A DNA stretch of 64,000 nt from Phenylobacterium sp. Root1290 (GTDB lineage Bacteria > Pseudomonadota > Alphaproteobacteria > Caulobacterales > Caulobacteraceae), in NCBI RefSeq assembly GCF_001425305.1, contig NZ_LMEE01000001.1, forward strand, positions 1,681,863 through 1,745,862. Direction: 5' to 3'. Numbering within the stretch: the first letter of the stretch is position 1; every line of letters starts with the position of its first letter. Below the pieces are notes generated by a model. It saw only the letters and a program-made list of their open reading frames with translations. It searched no databases and was not told where the DNA came from. Both the position numbers and the translations under genes were made by a program. Shown here piece by piece: positions 40,134 to 50,466 of the stretch.

Positions 40134-40937
40134 ATGAGCGAGACCTTGGGCCGAGTGCTGATCATCGCGGGTTCGGACTCCGGCGGCGGAGCCGGGATCC
40201 AGGCCGACATCAAGACCGTCACGATGCTGGGCGGCTATGCCGCGACCGCCATCACCGCGGTCACGATCCAGAACACGCTGGGCGTCACCGGCGTCCATCC
40301 GATCCCGCCGGAAGTGGTGGAGGCCCAGGCCCGCGCGGTGCTGGACGACATCGGCGCGGACGCGATCAAGACCGGCATGCTCGGCGACGTGGCGATGGTC
40401 GAGACCGTCGCGCGGATCCTGGGCGGAGCTTCTGCGCCGGCGGTGGTCGATCCCGTGATGGTCGCCAAGGGCGGCTCCAATCTGCTGGCGCCTGAGGCGG
40501 TGGACGCGGTGCGGACGCTGATGATCCCGCGTGCGGCGCTATTGACGCCTAACGCCCCCGAGGCCCAGGCGCTGACCGGTCTTCCCGTGGAGAGCCTGGA
40601 CGACCAGCGCCGGGTCGGGGAGTCGTTGCTGAAGCTCGGCGCCCGCGCGGTGCTGATGAAGGGCGGGCACGTGCCGGGCGAGACCGTCACCGACGTTCTG
40701 CTGACCACGGACGGCGAGACCACCTACGAGGGCGAGCGGCTCCACACCCGCCACACCCATGGCACGGGCTGCACCCTGGCCTCGGCCTGCGCCGCAGGTC
40801 TGGCCCAAGGGCTGCCTTTGACGCAGGCCGTCGCGCGGGCCTGGGCCTATGTTCACGAGGCCATGCGGGCTGCTCCGGGACTGGGCGGCGGCCATGGGCC
40901 GTTGGATCACGGCTGGCCGCTGCGGAGCGTCAAATGA
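40134..40937 (+). CDS. thiD: Hydroxymethylpyrimidine/phosphomethylpyrimidine kinase
   Basis: Phosphorylates HMP and HMP-phosphate to HMP-pyrophosphate in thiamine synthesis; the enzyme also defines the PfkB-like ribokinase fold. The 267-residue product has VLIIAGSDSGGGAGIQADIK at the N-terminus, AITAVTIQNTLGV, DPVMVAKGG and LLTPNAPEA. The phosphate-binding end is HTRHTHGTGCTLASACAAGL with the catalytic Asp replaced in position by the family's Cys/Thr arrangement (GTGCT). ATG at 40134. The stop overlaps the next ATG by four bases. Thiamine is the cofactor of SucA, encoded 20 kb away. Confidence 0.95.
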   Translation: MSETLGRVLIIAGSDSGGGAGIQADIKTVTMLGGYAATAITAVTIQNTLGVTGVHPIPPEVVEAQARAVLDDIGADAIKTGMLGDVAMVETVARILGGASAPAVVDPVMVAKGGSNLLAPEAVDAVRTLMIPRAALLTPNAPEAQALTGLPVESLDDQRRVGESLLKLGARAVLMKGGHVPGETVTDVLLTTDGETTYEGERLHTRHTHGTGCTLASACAAGLAQGLPLTQAVARAWAYVHEAMRAAPGLGGGHGPLDHGWPLRSVK

Positions 40938-41509
40938 GCGGCGACCTGACCAAGCGGCTCGAGGCGATCGTCAGGGCCACGCCCAGCCTGATGCACGTGC
41001 TGACCGGAGTGCGCGAGCAGGCCCTGCCGGATTGGCTGGTGTTTTCCGGCGCCGTCTACCAGCCGGTGTTGAACCACCTGACCGGCCGCGCCGCCGACTA
41101 TGGGATCAAGGACTACGACCTTGGCTACTTCGACCCGTCCGACACCTCGTACGAGGCCGAGGACGCGGTGATCCGCCAGGTCGCGGCGGTGTTCGAGCCG
41201 CCGTTCAAGGAGATGGTGGAGGTGCGCAATCAGGCCCGCGTGCACCTATGGTTCGAGCAGAAATTCGGTGAGCCCTACGACCCGCTGACCTCCAGCGCCG
41301 AGGCGCTGTCGCGCTTCACCTCGACCGTCTTTGCGGTCGGCGTGCGACTGGAGCCCGATGACAATCTCACGGTGCACGCGCCGTTCGGGCTGGAGGACCT
41401 GTTCGCCATGCGCCTGCGGCCCAATCCTCGGCGCAAGACCGGCGGCTTCCTGCGTACGGCCCAGGCGGCGCAGCGACGCTGGCCAGAGCTTACGATCCTG
41501 GACGCCTAG
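40934..41509 (+). CDS. Nucleotidyltransferase family protein (NTP_transf_6 / DUF925)
   Basis: The 191-residue protein matches the NTP_transf_6 family of predicted nucleotidyltransferases. Landmarks are WLVFSGAVYQPVLNHLTG, then YGIKDYDLGYFDPSD, which carries the paired acidic residues (KDYDLGYFD) expected to bind metal. VRNQARVHLWFEQKFGEPYDP and FGLEDLFAMRLRPNP follow. The reaction is unknown. It overlaps thiD by four bases (ATGA), implying coupled translation and hinting at a link to cofactor metabolism. A bidirectional terminator follows. Confidence 0.88.
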   Translation: MSGDLTKRLEAIVRATPSLMHVLTGVREQALPDWLVFSGAVYQPVLNHLTGRAADYGIKDYDLGYFDPSDTSYEAEDAVIRQVAAVFEPPFKEMVEVRNQARVHLWFEQKFGEPYDPLTSSAEALSRFTSTVFAVGVRLEPDDNLTVHAPFGLEDLFAMRLRPNPRRKTGGFLRTAQAAQRRWPELTILDA

Positions 41510-41516
41510 ATGCGAA

Positions 41517-41543
41517 AAGGGGCGGCCTGCGGGACCGCCCCTT
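41517..41543. terminator. Bidirectional terminator between convergent genes
   Basis: A perfect nine-base stem (41517-41525 with 41535-41543). On the minus strand it ends in four Ts and on the plus strand in TT, so it can serve both the nucleotidyltransferase gene and the opposite exported protein gene. Confidence 0.75.
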
Positions 41544-41560
41544 CCGTGCGTCGCTAGGCC

Positions 41561-41923
41561 TTAGCGTCGGTAGTCGTTTCCGTAGCCGTAGCCATAGCGG
41601 CGGTCGTCGCGGTCGACGCGGCGGGCCAGCTGGTCATAGCGGCGGTCGATGTCCTGGCGCTCCCACTGGGTGAACCCGTTGCGGCTGTAGCGCCAGGCCA
41701 GGCGTTCGGTGGCGCTCACCTCGCGGCGCAGCCAGCTCGCGGCGCCGGAGTTGATCGAGCCGCTGCGCTCGGCGCGCTCGATGCGCCACATCAGCCGCTC
41801 GGAGCGATTGTTGTCATAGCGCTCGTGGCGGTCATAGCCGCCGCCATAGGGCTGCGCTGCGGCGGGAACGGCGGCGGCCGCCAGAGCGGAAGCCGCAGTC
41901 AGGGCCAGAACGAACTTTTTCAT
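41561..41923 (-). CDS. Small exported basic protein
   Basis: The 120-residue product has a signal peptide (KFVLALTAASALAAAAVPAAAQ). The mature part is rich in Arg, Asp and Tyr. It contains ERLMWRIERAERSGSINSGAA and the tail DRDDRRYGYGYGNDYRR. Similar small Arg/Tyr-rich exported proteins are common in Caulobacteraceae; no function is known to me. GGAGGACC precedes the ATG at 41923. The upstream neighbour on the other side is the hybrid kinase on the same strand. Confidence 0.75.
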   Translation of the reverse strand: MKKFVLALTAASALAAAAVPAAAQPYGGGYDRHERYDNNRSERLMWRIERAERSGSINSGAASWLRREVSATERLAWRYSRNGFTQWERQDIDRRYDQLARRVDRDDRRYGYGYGNDYRR

Positions 41924-42037
41924 GACGGTCCTCCTTGGACATCCGCGTCGCCGGGGAAGCGACGTTGATGCAGAGAAGACCATCGGCGACCTGAAACGCG
42001 TCTGAGCCCGCCGTTGTCTGTCGTTCACCTTGCCGCC

Positions 42038-43942
42038 TCAGGCGGCGGCGACCGCGGCGTTCGCCGCCGCGCCGCCAGCCGCGGCCTCGGTCAGCGCACG
42101 GCTGATGGCCTCGTAGAGCTTGGCGATCTCGATCGGCTTGGCGACGTGGCCGTCCATGCCCGCCGCCAGGTATTCCTCGACCTGGTGCGAAAGCGCATTG
42201 GCGGTCAGGGCGACGATCGGCGTACGGGGGCGGCCGGCCTCGCGCTCGGCGGAGCGAATGGCGCGGGCGGAGTCGATGCCGTCCATGACCGGCATCTGGA
42301 TGTCCATCAGGATCAGGTCGTAAGACCCGTCGCGCCAGGCTTCGAACGCCAGGCGGCCATTGGCGACGATGTCGATGTCGATGCCCAGCGATCCCATGAC
42401 CGCAGCCAGCACCTGCTGGTTGGTCGGGTTGTCTTCGGCGGCCAGCAGGCGCAGGGCGCCCTCGTCGGTCTCCTCGGCGGCCTGGGGCGCGACCGGCGCC
42501 TCGATGGCCAGCTCGCCGCGCTCCAGGGGCAGCTCGACGGTGAACACCGAGCCCTTGCCCTCATGGCTCTCGACGCTGATCACGCCGCCCATCATCTGGG
42601 TCAGCTCGCGGCAGATGGCCAGGCCAAGGCCGGTGCCGCCGAAGCGGCGGGTCGCGGAATTGTCGGCCTGGGTGAACTTCTCGAACAGGCTGGCCTGCTT
42701 CTCGGTGGCGATGCCGACGCCCGTGTCGCGCACGACCAGCCGCAGGACGCCGCTTTCGGGGCTGATGTCGAAGCGGGCCCCGACTTCGCCCTGCAGGGTG
42801 AACTTGACCGCGTTGGACAGCAGGTTGCCGACGATCTGGCGGATGCGGTCAGCATCGCCGCGCCAGGCGCCGCGGGCCTCCTCGGCGACCTCGACCTTGA
42901 AGTCCAGTCCCTTGCCCTGGGCGATCACCGAGAACGAGCCGCGGGTCGGGGCGACGGCCGTCTCGAGGTCGAAGTCGTCGACCAGGAGGGTCAGCTTGCC
43001 GGCCTCGATCTTGGACAGGTCGAGGACGTCGTTCAGCACCGCCAGCAGCAGGCCGCCGGACTGGCGGATGACGTCCAGGCGCTCGCGCTGGACCGGGGCC
43101 AGGTCGCCCATCGACATGACCTCGGCCATGGCCAGCACGCCGTTCAGCGGGGTGCGGATCTCGTGGCTCATATTGGCCAGGAACTGGGACTTCAGCACAT
43201 TGGCGGCGTTGGCCGCATCACGCGCTTCGACCAGTTCGCGCAGCGTCCGCTGCAGGGCTTGCTCGCGCTCGTCGAGCTTCGCCAATAGGTGGTTGAAGCT
43301 GTCGGTGAGGCTGCGGAACAGGGCGTCGTCGGCCTCAACCTCGACGGGCGTGAAGCGCCCGTTGGCGGCCACGCCATGCATCGCCTCGGAAAGCTTGAGC
43401 ACGGGCGCAATCACCCGAGAGGCGAGTCCGCGCGCCAGGAACAGCGCCACGCCGACCCCGCCGAACAGCAAGGCGAGCGTCAGGGCGACGAACTGCGGCA
43501 GCATCGCGGTCAGGGCCGGGGTCTCGAACGTCAGGGCGAGCTCGCCGACCTGACGACCGTCGGCGAGCACGGGGGTCACGATGACCTCCTGAGCTTCCGA
43601 ACTGCGCGGCGTGGGGCGCGAGAAGGTGGCGACCGAGCGTCCGGCGCTGTCCTTGAGCACCGCCTTGATGACGCTTCCGTCGCTGCCGAGCGTAGCAATG
43701 GAGACCCTTGCCTGAGCGGCGTCCTCGCCGGCGAGACCGGGGGCGGACGCCCGCGCGACGACTTCGGAGAGGGCGCGATGGGCCTGGTGGTTCTGCTCGC
43801 GGGCCACCGCCCACTGCTGGAGCATGAAGGTCAGGCACGCGGCGACCAGCACGACGACGGTCGTGATCAGGGCCACGCCCGCCACGCGCGCGTGGAAGGT
43901 CATCTGGGGCCTGGAGCCGGTGGTGCGAGGCTGGTCAGTCAT
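42038..43942 (-). CDS. Membrane hybrid sensor histidine kinase
   Basis: A 634-residue two-component sensor with a C-terminal receiver domain. It has two membrane spans (about residues 20-42 and 152-172) around a periplasmic sensing region of about 105 residues. A HAMP-like linker follows, then the HisKA domain with phospho-acceptor His260 in [13 protein letters not shown]. The ATPase domain has N, G1 and G2 boxes in [15 protein letters not shown] and [12 protein letters not shown]. The receiver has the phospho-acceptor Asp547 in [12 protein letters not shown]. No cognate regulator is adjacent, so phosphotransfer partners lie elsewhere. The signal is unknown. Confidence 0.94.
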   Translation of the reverse strand: MTDQPRTTGSRPQMTFHARVAGVALITTVVVLVAACLTFMLQQWAVAREQNHQAHRALSEVVARASAPGLAGEDAAQARVSIATLGSDGSVIKAVLKDSAGRSVATFSRPTPRSSEAQEVIVTPVLADGRQVGELALTFETPALTAMLPQFVALTLALLFGGVGVALFLARGLASRVIAPVLKLSEAMHGVAANGRFTPVEVEADDALFRSLTDSFNHLLAKLDEREQALQRTLRELVEARDAANAANVLKSQFLANMSHEIRTPLNGVLAMAEVMSMGDLAPVQRERLDVIRQSGGLLLAVLNDVLDLSKIEAGKLTLLVDDFDLETAVAPTRGSFSVIAQGKGLDFKVEVAEEARGAWRGDADRIRQIVGNLLSNAVKFTLQGEVGARFDISPESGVLRLVVRDTGVGIATEKQASLFEKFTQADNSATRRFGGTGLGLAICRELTQMMGGVISVESHEGKGSVFTVELPLERGELAIEAPVAPQAAEETDEGALRLLAAEDNPTNQQVLAAVMGSLGIDIDIVANGRLAFEAWRDGSYDLILMDIQMPVMDGIDSARAIRSAEREAGRPRTPIVALTANALSHQVEEYLAAGMDGHVAKPIEIAKLYEAISRALTEAAAGGAAANAAVAAA

Positions 43943-44072
43943 GGAGCCCGAGCTTCATCCGAGCGCTCGGTTTAGGCGAATTCTCCTAACGGTTCGCTTC
44001 CAGACGGCTCGCCCGAGGCGAGAACTGTGGCGCCAAAGACACGATCACAACCGTCGAGCGATAAAATCGTGG

Positions 44073-44117
44073 TTAACGGAACATGAATCTCCTAGGTAGA
44101 ATTTAACCTCCGGTTTA
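44073..44117 (+). promoter_or_regulatory. Two CtrA-like sites upstream of a small gene
   Basis: TTAA-N7-TGAA at 44073-44087 and TTAA-N7-TTTA at 44103-44117 each match the CtrA consensus TTAA-N7-TTAA in seven of eight fixed bases. They lie 42-86 bases before the ATG of the small helical protein gene. CtrA control is plausible if the organism is a caulobacter, but the sites are imperfect. Confidence 0.4.
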
Positions 44118-44158
44118 CCTTGCTTTCGTTAGGGTTAATTTCCTCGGAGGGGTTTCCC

Positions 44159-44494
44159 ATGGAAAAGGCGTTTGTCGCGCAACGTGTCGCGACCAAGTTG
44201 TTCACGACGGAAGCGGCGGTTGACCAAGCCATGGTCGAAGCCACGGAACTGCTGGCGGACCTGCTGAAGGCCCGTTCGGAAGTTAACGCCTCGCTCGTCT
44301 TCGCTGACGAAGTGCAGGTGAAGATGGTGGAAGCCATCAAGGCTCTGGGAGAAGCCCGGAGCGCCATGGTCGGCGCGCACAACGAGCTGGCGGAAGCCCA
44401 GCTTCGTCTCGGCATTCGCACCAAGCTTGGCTACATGGACAAGCCTGAGATGCGCAAGCGCGAGACCACCACGGCGATGCGCCAAGTCGGCTAA
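44159..44494 (+). CDS. Small helical hypothetical protein
   Basis: The 111-residue product is predicted to be nearly all helix (for example AVDQAMVEATELLADLLKAR and AHNELAEAQLRLGIRTKLG). There is no signal peptide, membrane span or cysteine. It may form a coiled coil or helical bundle. CGGAGGGG lies about eight bases before ATG at 44159. CtrA-like motifs lie upstream, divergent from the hybrid histidine kinase. I do not recognise a family. A cell-cycle-controlled role is only a suggestion from the upstream motifs. Confidence 0.75.
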   Translation: MEKAFVAQRVATKLFTTEAAVDQAMVEATELLADLLKARSEVNASLVFADEVQVKMVEAIKALGEARSAMVGAHNELAEAQLRLGIRTKLGYMDKPEMRKRETTTAMRQVG

Positions 44495-44525
44495 GCCGAG
44501 TTTGGTTGCAATAGATTAACTGGTG

Positions 44526-44555
44526 CTGCGCCCCTAATGCGAGTTAGGGGCGCAG
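44526..44555 (+). promoter_or_regulatory. Strong hairpin just before the 44560 start codon
   Basis: A perfect 12-base stem (44526-44537 with 44544-44555) with loop TGCGAG ends four bases before the ATG. The GGGG on its right arm is the only ribosome-site-like sequence, so the hairpin may mask it. No T run follows, so a terminator role is less likely. Confidence 0.6.
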
Positions 44556-44559
44556 TGCT

Positions 44560-44985
44560 ATGCCGACATCACCGATCGTTCTTGGCCTGATCGCCCTCAC
44601 GCTGGGCATCTCGCTTCTGGCCCTCTGGAAGGGCAGCTTCGCCGAACGAGTCGGCGGCGCCGTTGTGGGCGCCAATGTCGTGTTGTCCATTGTGAGCGGA
44701 TTGCTGTTGCCGGAATCGGCTCAGGCGCTTGCGCGGCTCACCTTGGACGGCCTTACCGCCATCAGCCTGCTCATCATCACGGTCAGCTTCGCCAGCTTCT
44801 GGCTGGGCGGCGTGATGCTGCTCTACGCCGTGCAGTTCAGCCTGCACGCGTTCTACATCGTCACCTCGCGCCCGGTCGACGTCCTCTATGCCTGGGTCAA
44901 CAACCTGAATTTCCTCGGGATCGTCATCTGCCTTCTGGTCGGGGCGATTGTCGGCTGGCGCCAGCGGCTCAGGCGGACGGTCTAG
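44560..44985 (+). CDS. Small four-span membrane protein, hypothetical
   Basis: The 141-residue product has about four hydrophobic segments, beginning [17 protein letters not shown] and ending [17 protein letters not shown] with a basic RQRLRRTV tail facing the cytoplasm. There is no cysteine and no recognised motif. The start codon is almost at the foot of a 12-bp hairpin (44526-44555). The serC leader begins about 80 bases downstream, same strand. Confidence 0.7.
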   Translation: MPTSPIVLGLIALTLGISLLALWKGSFAERVGGAVVGANVVLSIVSGLLLPESAQALARLTLDGLTAISLLIITVSFASFWLGGVMLLYAVQFSLHAFYIVTSRPVDVLYAWVNNLNFLGIVICLLVGAIVGWRQRLRRTV

Positions 44986-45067
44986 GCGCGCCGCCGGGCG
45001 GCCCGGGCGATTTCAAAAACTTTCGCTTGCGCCGCGCCGCGATAGGGAGTTTCTCCGCCGCGGGCCA

Positions 45068-45108
45068 CACCCCCCCAACGGGGTGCTGCTCATCTGTAAG
45101 GATGGGAG
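45068..45108 (+). promoter_or_regulatory. serC leader: Candidate serC leader RNA (two hairpins, second masks ribosome site)
   Basis: Two short hairpins sit right before serC. The first has a six-pair stem 45068-45073 with 45080-45085 around CCCAAC. The second has 45089-45094 with 45101-45106 around TGTAAG; its right arm overlaps the GGGAG ribosome site at 45104-45108. A conserved serC RNA motif has been reported upstream of serC in alphaproteobacteria, and the position and tandem-hairpin form agree. I cannot confirm the match to the published model. Confidence 0.55.
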
Positions 45109-45116
45109 ACATCGAT

Positions 45117-46286
45117 ATGACGACCCTCGCCAAGCCGGCCATGCGTCCGGCGCGCCCCGAGTTCTCTTCCGGCCCGTGCGCCAAGCGCCCCGGATGGACC
45201 CCTGAAAATCTCCGGAATGCGGTCCTTGGCCGCTCGCATCGTTCCAAGCTGGGCAAGACGCGCCTGCAGGAAGCGATCGACCGCACCCGTCAGGTGCTGG
45301 AGGTGCCCGACGAATTCCTGATCGGCATCGTGCCTGGATCGGACACCGGCGCCGTCGAGATGGCGATGTGGTCGATGCTGGGCCCGAGGCCGGTTCAACT
45401 GCTGGCCTTCGAAAGCTTCGGCAAGGATTGGGTCACGGACGTGACCAAGCAGCTGAAGCTGCCGGCCGAGGTGCTGGACGCGCCGTACGGCGAGCTGCCG
45501 GACCTGACCAAGGTCCGCAAGGACGCCGATCTGGTCTTCACCTGGAACGGCACCACCTCGGGCGTCCGCGTCCCGAACGCCGATTTCATCGCCGCCGACC
45601 GTGAAGGCATCACCATCTGCGACGCGACCAGCGCCGCCTTCGCCCAGGATCTCGACTGGGCCAAGCTCGATGTCGTGACCTTCTCCTGGCAGAAGGCGCT
45701 GGGCGGCGAGGGCGCGCACGGCGTCCTGATCCTGTCGCCGCGCGCTGTGGCCCGCCTGGAAAGCTACACGCCGGCCTGGCCGATGCCGAAGCTGTTCCGC
45801 ATGACCAAGGCCGGCAAGCTGGCCAAGGACATCTTCGAAGGCGCGACGATCAACACGCCCTCGATGCTCTGCGTGGAAGACGCCATCGACGCCCTGAAGT
45901 GGGGCGCCCAGATCGGCGGCCTGGCCGAGATGCAGCGCCGCGCCGACGCCAACCTGGCCGCGCTCGCCGCCTGGGTCGAAAAGACCGACTGGGTGGATTT
46001 CCTGGCCGCCGACCCGGCGACCCGCTCGAACACCTCGGTCTGCCTGAAGGTGGTCGATCCGCGCGTCGCCGCCCTGGCCGACGACGCCCAGGCCGACTTC
46101 GCCAAGAAGCTGGCCTCGGTGCTCGAAAAGGAAGGCGCCGCCCTCGACATCGGCGGTTACCGCGACGCGCCCGCCGGCCTGCGCATCTGGTGCGGCGCCA
46201 CGGTCGAGACCTCAGACGTCGAGGCGCTCACCCCGTGGCTCGACTGGGCGTTCGCCGCGACCCTCGAGCAGCTTCAAGCCGCCTAA
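45117..46286 (+). CDS. serC: Phosphoserine aminotransferase (alphaproteobacterial type)
   Basis: PLP enzyme converting 3-phosphohydroxypyruvate to phosphoserine, the second step of serine synthesis; also used in pyridoxal phosphate synthesis. The 389-residue product has [17 protein letters not shown] at the N-terminus, typical of the longer alphaproteobacterial SerC group. [20 protein letters not shown] follows, and the PLP-binding Lys is in [20 protein letters not shown] at 45117 has GGGAGAC nine bases upstream. A folded leader precedes it. serA follows after 82 bases containing a long hairpin. Confidence 0.95.
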   Translation: MTTLAKPAMRPARPEFSSGPCAKRPGWTPENLRNAVLGRSHRSKLGKTRLQEAIDRTRQVLEVPDEFLIGIVPGSDTGAVEMAMWSMLGPRPVQLLAFESFGKDWVTDVTKQLKLPAEVLDAPYGELPDLTKVRKDADLVFTWNGTTSGVRVPNADFIAADREGITICDATSAAFAQDLDWAKLDVVTFSWQKALGGEGAHGVLILSPRAVARLESYTPAWPMPKLFRMTKAGKLAKDIFEGATINTPSMLCVEDAIDALKWGAQIGGLAEMQRRADANLAALAAWVEKTDWVDFLAADPATRSNTSVCLKVVDPRVAALADDAQADFAKKLASVLEKEGAALDIGGYRDAPAGLRIWCGATVETSDVEALTPWLDWAFAATLEQLQAA

Positions 46287-46295
46287 GCCCTACTC

Positions 46296-46342
46296 GCGTC
46301 CTCGAGACTCCACGCCAGGAAACCGCGTGGGGCCGAGGACGC
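46296..46342 (+). promoter_or_regulatory. Long hairpin between serC and serA
   Basis: A perfect nine-base outer stem (46296-46304 with 46334-46342) and an inner five-base stem (46310-46314 with 46326-46330) are separated by a small internal loop. No T run follows, so it is not an ordinary terminator. It may stabilise or process the serC-serA message. Confidence 0.55.
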
Positions 46343-46368
46343 CTACCCCTATCCGCAAGGAAATTCCC

Positions 46369-47943
46369 ATGCCCCGCGTTCTTATCGCCGACAAGCTGAG
46401 CCCGGCCGCCATCGACATCTTCAAGCAGCGCGGCGTCGACGCCGACGTGAAGACCGGCCTCTCGAAGGAAGAGCTGCTCAAGATCATCAACGACTATGAC
46501 GGCCTGGCCGTCCGCTCGGCCACCAAGGCTGACAAGGACGTCATCGCCGCCGCCCCGAACCTGAAGGTCATCGGCCGCGCCGGCATCGGCGTGGACAATG
46601 TCGACATCCCCGCCGCGACCTCCAAGGGGATCGTGGTGATGAACACCCCGTTCGGCAACTCGATCACCACCGCCGAACACGCCATCGCGATGATGTTCGC
46701 CCTGGCCCGCCAGCTCCCCGCCGCCGACGTCTCGACCCAGGCCGGCAAGTGGGAGAAGAACCGCTTCATGGGCGTGGAGCTCTACGCCAAGACCCTGGGC
46801 CTGATCGGCGCCGGCAACATCGGCGGCATCGTCGCCGACCGCGCCAACGGCCTGAAGATGAAGGTCGTCGCCTACGACCCCTTCCTGTCGGCTGAACGCG
46901 CTGTCGAGATCGGCGTCGAGAAGGTCGAGCTGGAAGACCTGCTGGCCCGCGCCGACGTCATCACCCTGCACACCCCGCTGACCGACAAGACCCGCAACAT
47001 TCTGTCGGCCGAGAACCTGGCCAAGACCAAGAAGGGCGTGCTGATCGTCAACTGCGCCCGCGGCGGCCTGGTCGACGAAGCGGCCCTGCGCAAGGGTCTG
47101 GACGACGGCCACATCGGCGGCGCCGCCTTCGACGTGTTCGTCGAGGAGCCGGCCAAGGAAAACGTTCTGTTCGGCGCGGAGAATTTCATCGCCACGCCGC
47201 ACCTGGGCGCTTCGACCATGGAAGCCCAGGAAAACGTCGCCCTGCAGGTGGCCGAGCAGATGAGCGACTACCTGCTCACCGGCGCGGTCTCCAACGCCCT
47301 CAACAGCCCGTCGGTCACCGCCGACGAAGCGCCGAAGCTGAAGCCCTTCGTGGCCCTGGCCGAGCGTCTGGGCGCCTTCGCCGGCCAGATGGTCGACGTC
47401 GAGGTCAAGGCCGTCGACATCGCCTACGAGGGTGAAGTCGCCAACCTCAACACCCGTCCGCTGACGGCCGCCGCCCTGGCCGGCGTGCTGCGTCCGATGC
47501 TGGCCGAAGTGAACATGGTCTCGGCTCCGGCCGTGGCCAAGGAACGGGGCATCACCGTCTCGGAGAGCAAGCAGGACGACTCGCCGATCTATGACAGCCT
47601 GGTGCGGATCACCGTCACCACCGCGCTCGGCAAGCGTTCGTTCGCCGGCACCGTGATGGCCGGCGCGCCGCGCGTGGTCGAGGTCAAGGGCATGGACCTG
47701 GACGCCCCGTTCGCCCCGACGATGCTCTATGTGAACAACCTCGATAAGCCCGGCTTCATCGGCGCCCTCGGCGCGCTGCTGGCCGAAGCGGAAGTCAACA
47801 TCGCCACCTTCAACCTCGGCCGCGTCTCGGCCGGCGAGGACGCCATCGCCCTGGTCGGCATCGATCAGGATCCGGGCGACACGCTGGTCGAGAAGATCCG
47901 CGCCCTGCCGCACGTCAAGGAAGCCCGCACCCTGCGGTTCTGA
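46369..47943 (+). CDS. serA: D-3-phosphoglycerate dehydrogenase
   Basis: First enzyme of serine synthesis, oxidising 3-phosphoglycerate. The 524-residue product is the long form. The substrate domain begins PRVLIADKLSPAAIDIF. The NAD domain has TLGLIGAGNIGGIVADRANG, the catalytic Arg in NCARGGLVDE, and the His in ATPHLGASTMEAQ. An intervening allosteric domain (about residues 320-450) and a C-terminal ACT domain (NNLDKPGFIGALGALLAEA) follow. Serine feedback through the ACT domain is usual in the family. Downstream of serC, probably the same transcript; terminator-like hairpin after the stop. Confidence 0.97.
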   Translation: MPRVLIADKLSPAAIDIFKQRGVDADVKTGLSKEELLKIINDYDGLAVRSATKADKDVIAAAPNLKVIGRAGIGVDNVDIPAATSKGIVVMNTPFGNSITTAEHAIAMMFALARQLPAADVSTQAGKWEKNRFMGVELYAKTLGLIGAGNIGGIVADRANGLKMKVVAYDPFLSAERAVEIGVEKVELEDLLARADVITLHTPLTDKTRNILSAENLAKTKKGVLIVNCARGGLVDEAALRKGLDDGHIGGAAFDVFVEEPAKENVLFGAENFIATPHLGASTMEAQENVALQVAEQMSDYLLTGAVSNALNSPSVTADEAPKLKPFVALAERLGAFAGQMVDVEVKAVDIAYEGEVANLNTRPLTAAALAGVLRPMLAEVNMVSAPAVAKERGITVSESKQDDSPIYDSLVRITVTTALGKRSFAGTVMAGAPRVVEVKGMDLDAPFAPTMLYVNNLDKPGFIGALGALLAEAEVNIATFNLGRVSAGEDAIALVGIDQDPGDTLVEKIRALPHVKEARTLRF

Positions 47944-47951
47944 TCTGTCGC

Positions 47952-47983
47952 GGGCCGCGCCGTCTTGCCGGACGGCGCGGCCC
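47952..47983 (+). terminator. Hairpin after serA
   Basis: A perfect 13-base stem (47952-47964 with 47971-47983, loop TTGCCG) starts nine bases after the serA stop. It lacks a T run, so it may act by stabilising the 3' end or with Rho. Confidence 0.6.
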
Positions 47984-48014
47984 CGCGCACCATCGCCTCC
48001 ATCAGGGAGGCGTT

Positions 48015-50146
<2,132 letters not shown>

Positions 50147-50202
50147 CTAACCGGACGTGAAGACCGACCGCGGCGGCGTGGACATTTAGTCGCAGGGCTT
50201 GG

Positions 50203-50466
50203 TCAGCCGCCCGAGAGCGCGCCGAAGATCAACACCTCGTCGGCGTCGCTCACCGCCAGGCCGATGTCCTGGGCGCGGTCGCCGTTCTTGAAGATGCGCA
50301 TATGGCGGCGGATGCGGTCCTGCTCGTCGACGACGCGGAACTTCAGCCCCGGATAGCGACGGTCGAGGTCGTCCAGCACCTGCGCGATGCTGCCGCCCTG
50401 TGCGGCCAGCCGGCTGGCGCCGTCGGTGTAGGAGGTTAGCTGCGAGGGGATGAACACCTGGGGCAT
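50203..50466 (-). CDS. MoaD/ThiS family ubiquitin-like protein
   Basis: The 87-residue beta-grasp protein ends in Gly-Gly (IFGALSGG), the C-terminus that MoaD and ThiS thiocarboxylate for sulfur transfer. Further features are SIAQVLDDLDRRYPGLKFRVV and DADEVLIFGALSGG. No molybdopterin or thiamine genes are adjacent. Its ATG overlaps the stop of the upstream beta-propeller gene by one base (TGATG), so it is translated together with it. That pairing suggests a modifier or sulfur carrier working with the propeller protein rather than classic cofactor synthesis. Confidence 0.87.
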   Translation of the reverse strand: MPQVFIPSQLTSYTDGASRLAAQGGSIAQVLDDLDRRYPGLKFRVVDEQDRIRRHMRIFKNGDRAQDIGLAVSDADEVLIFGALSGG

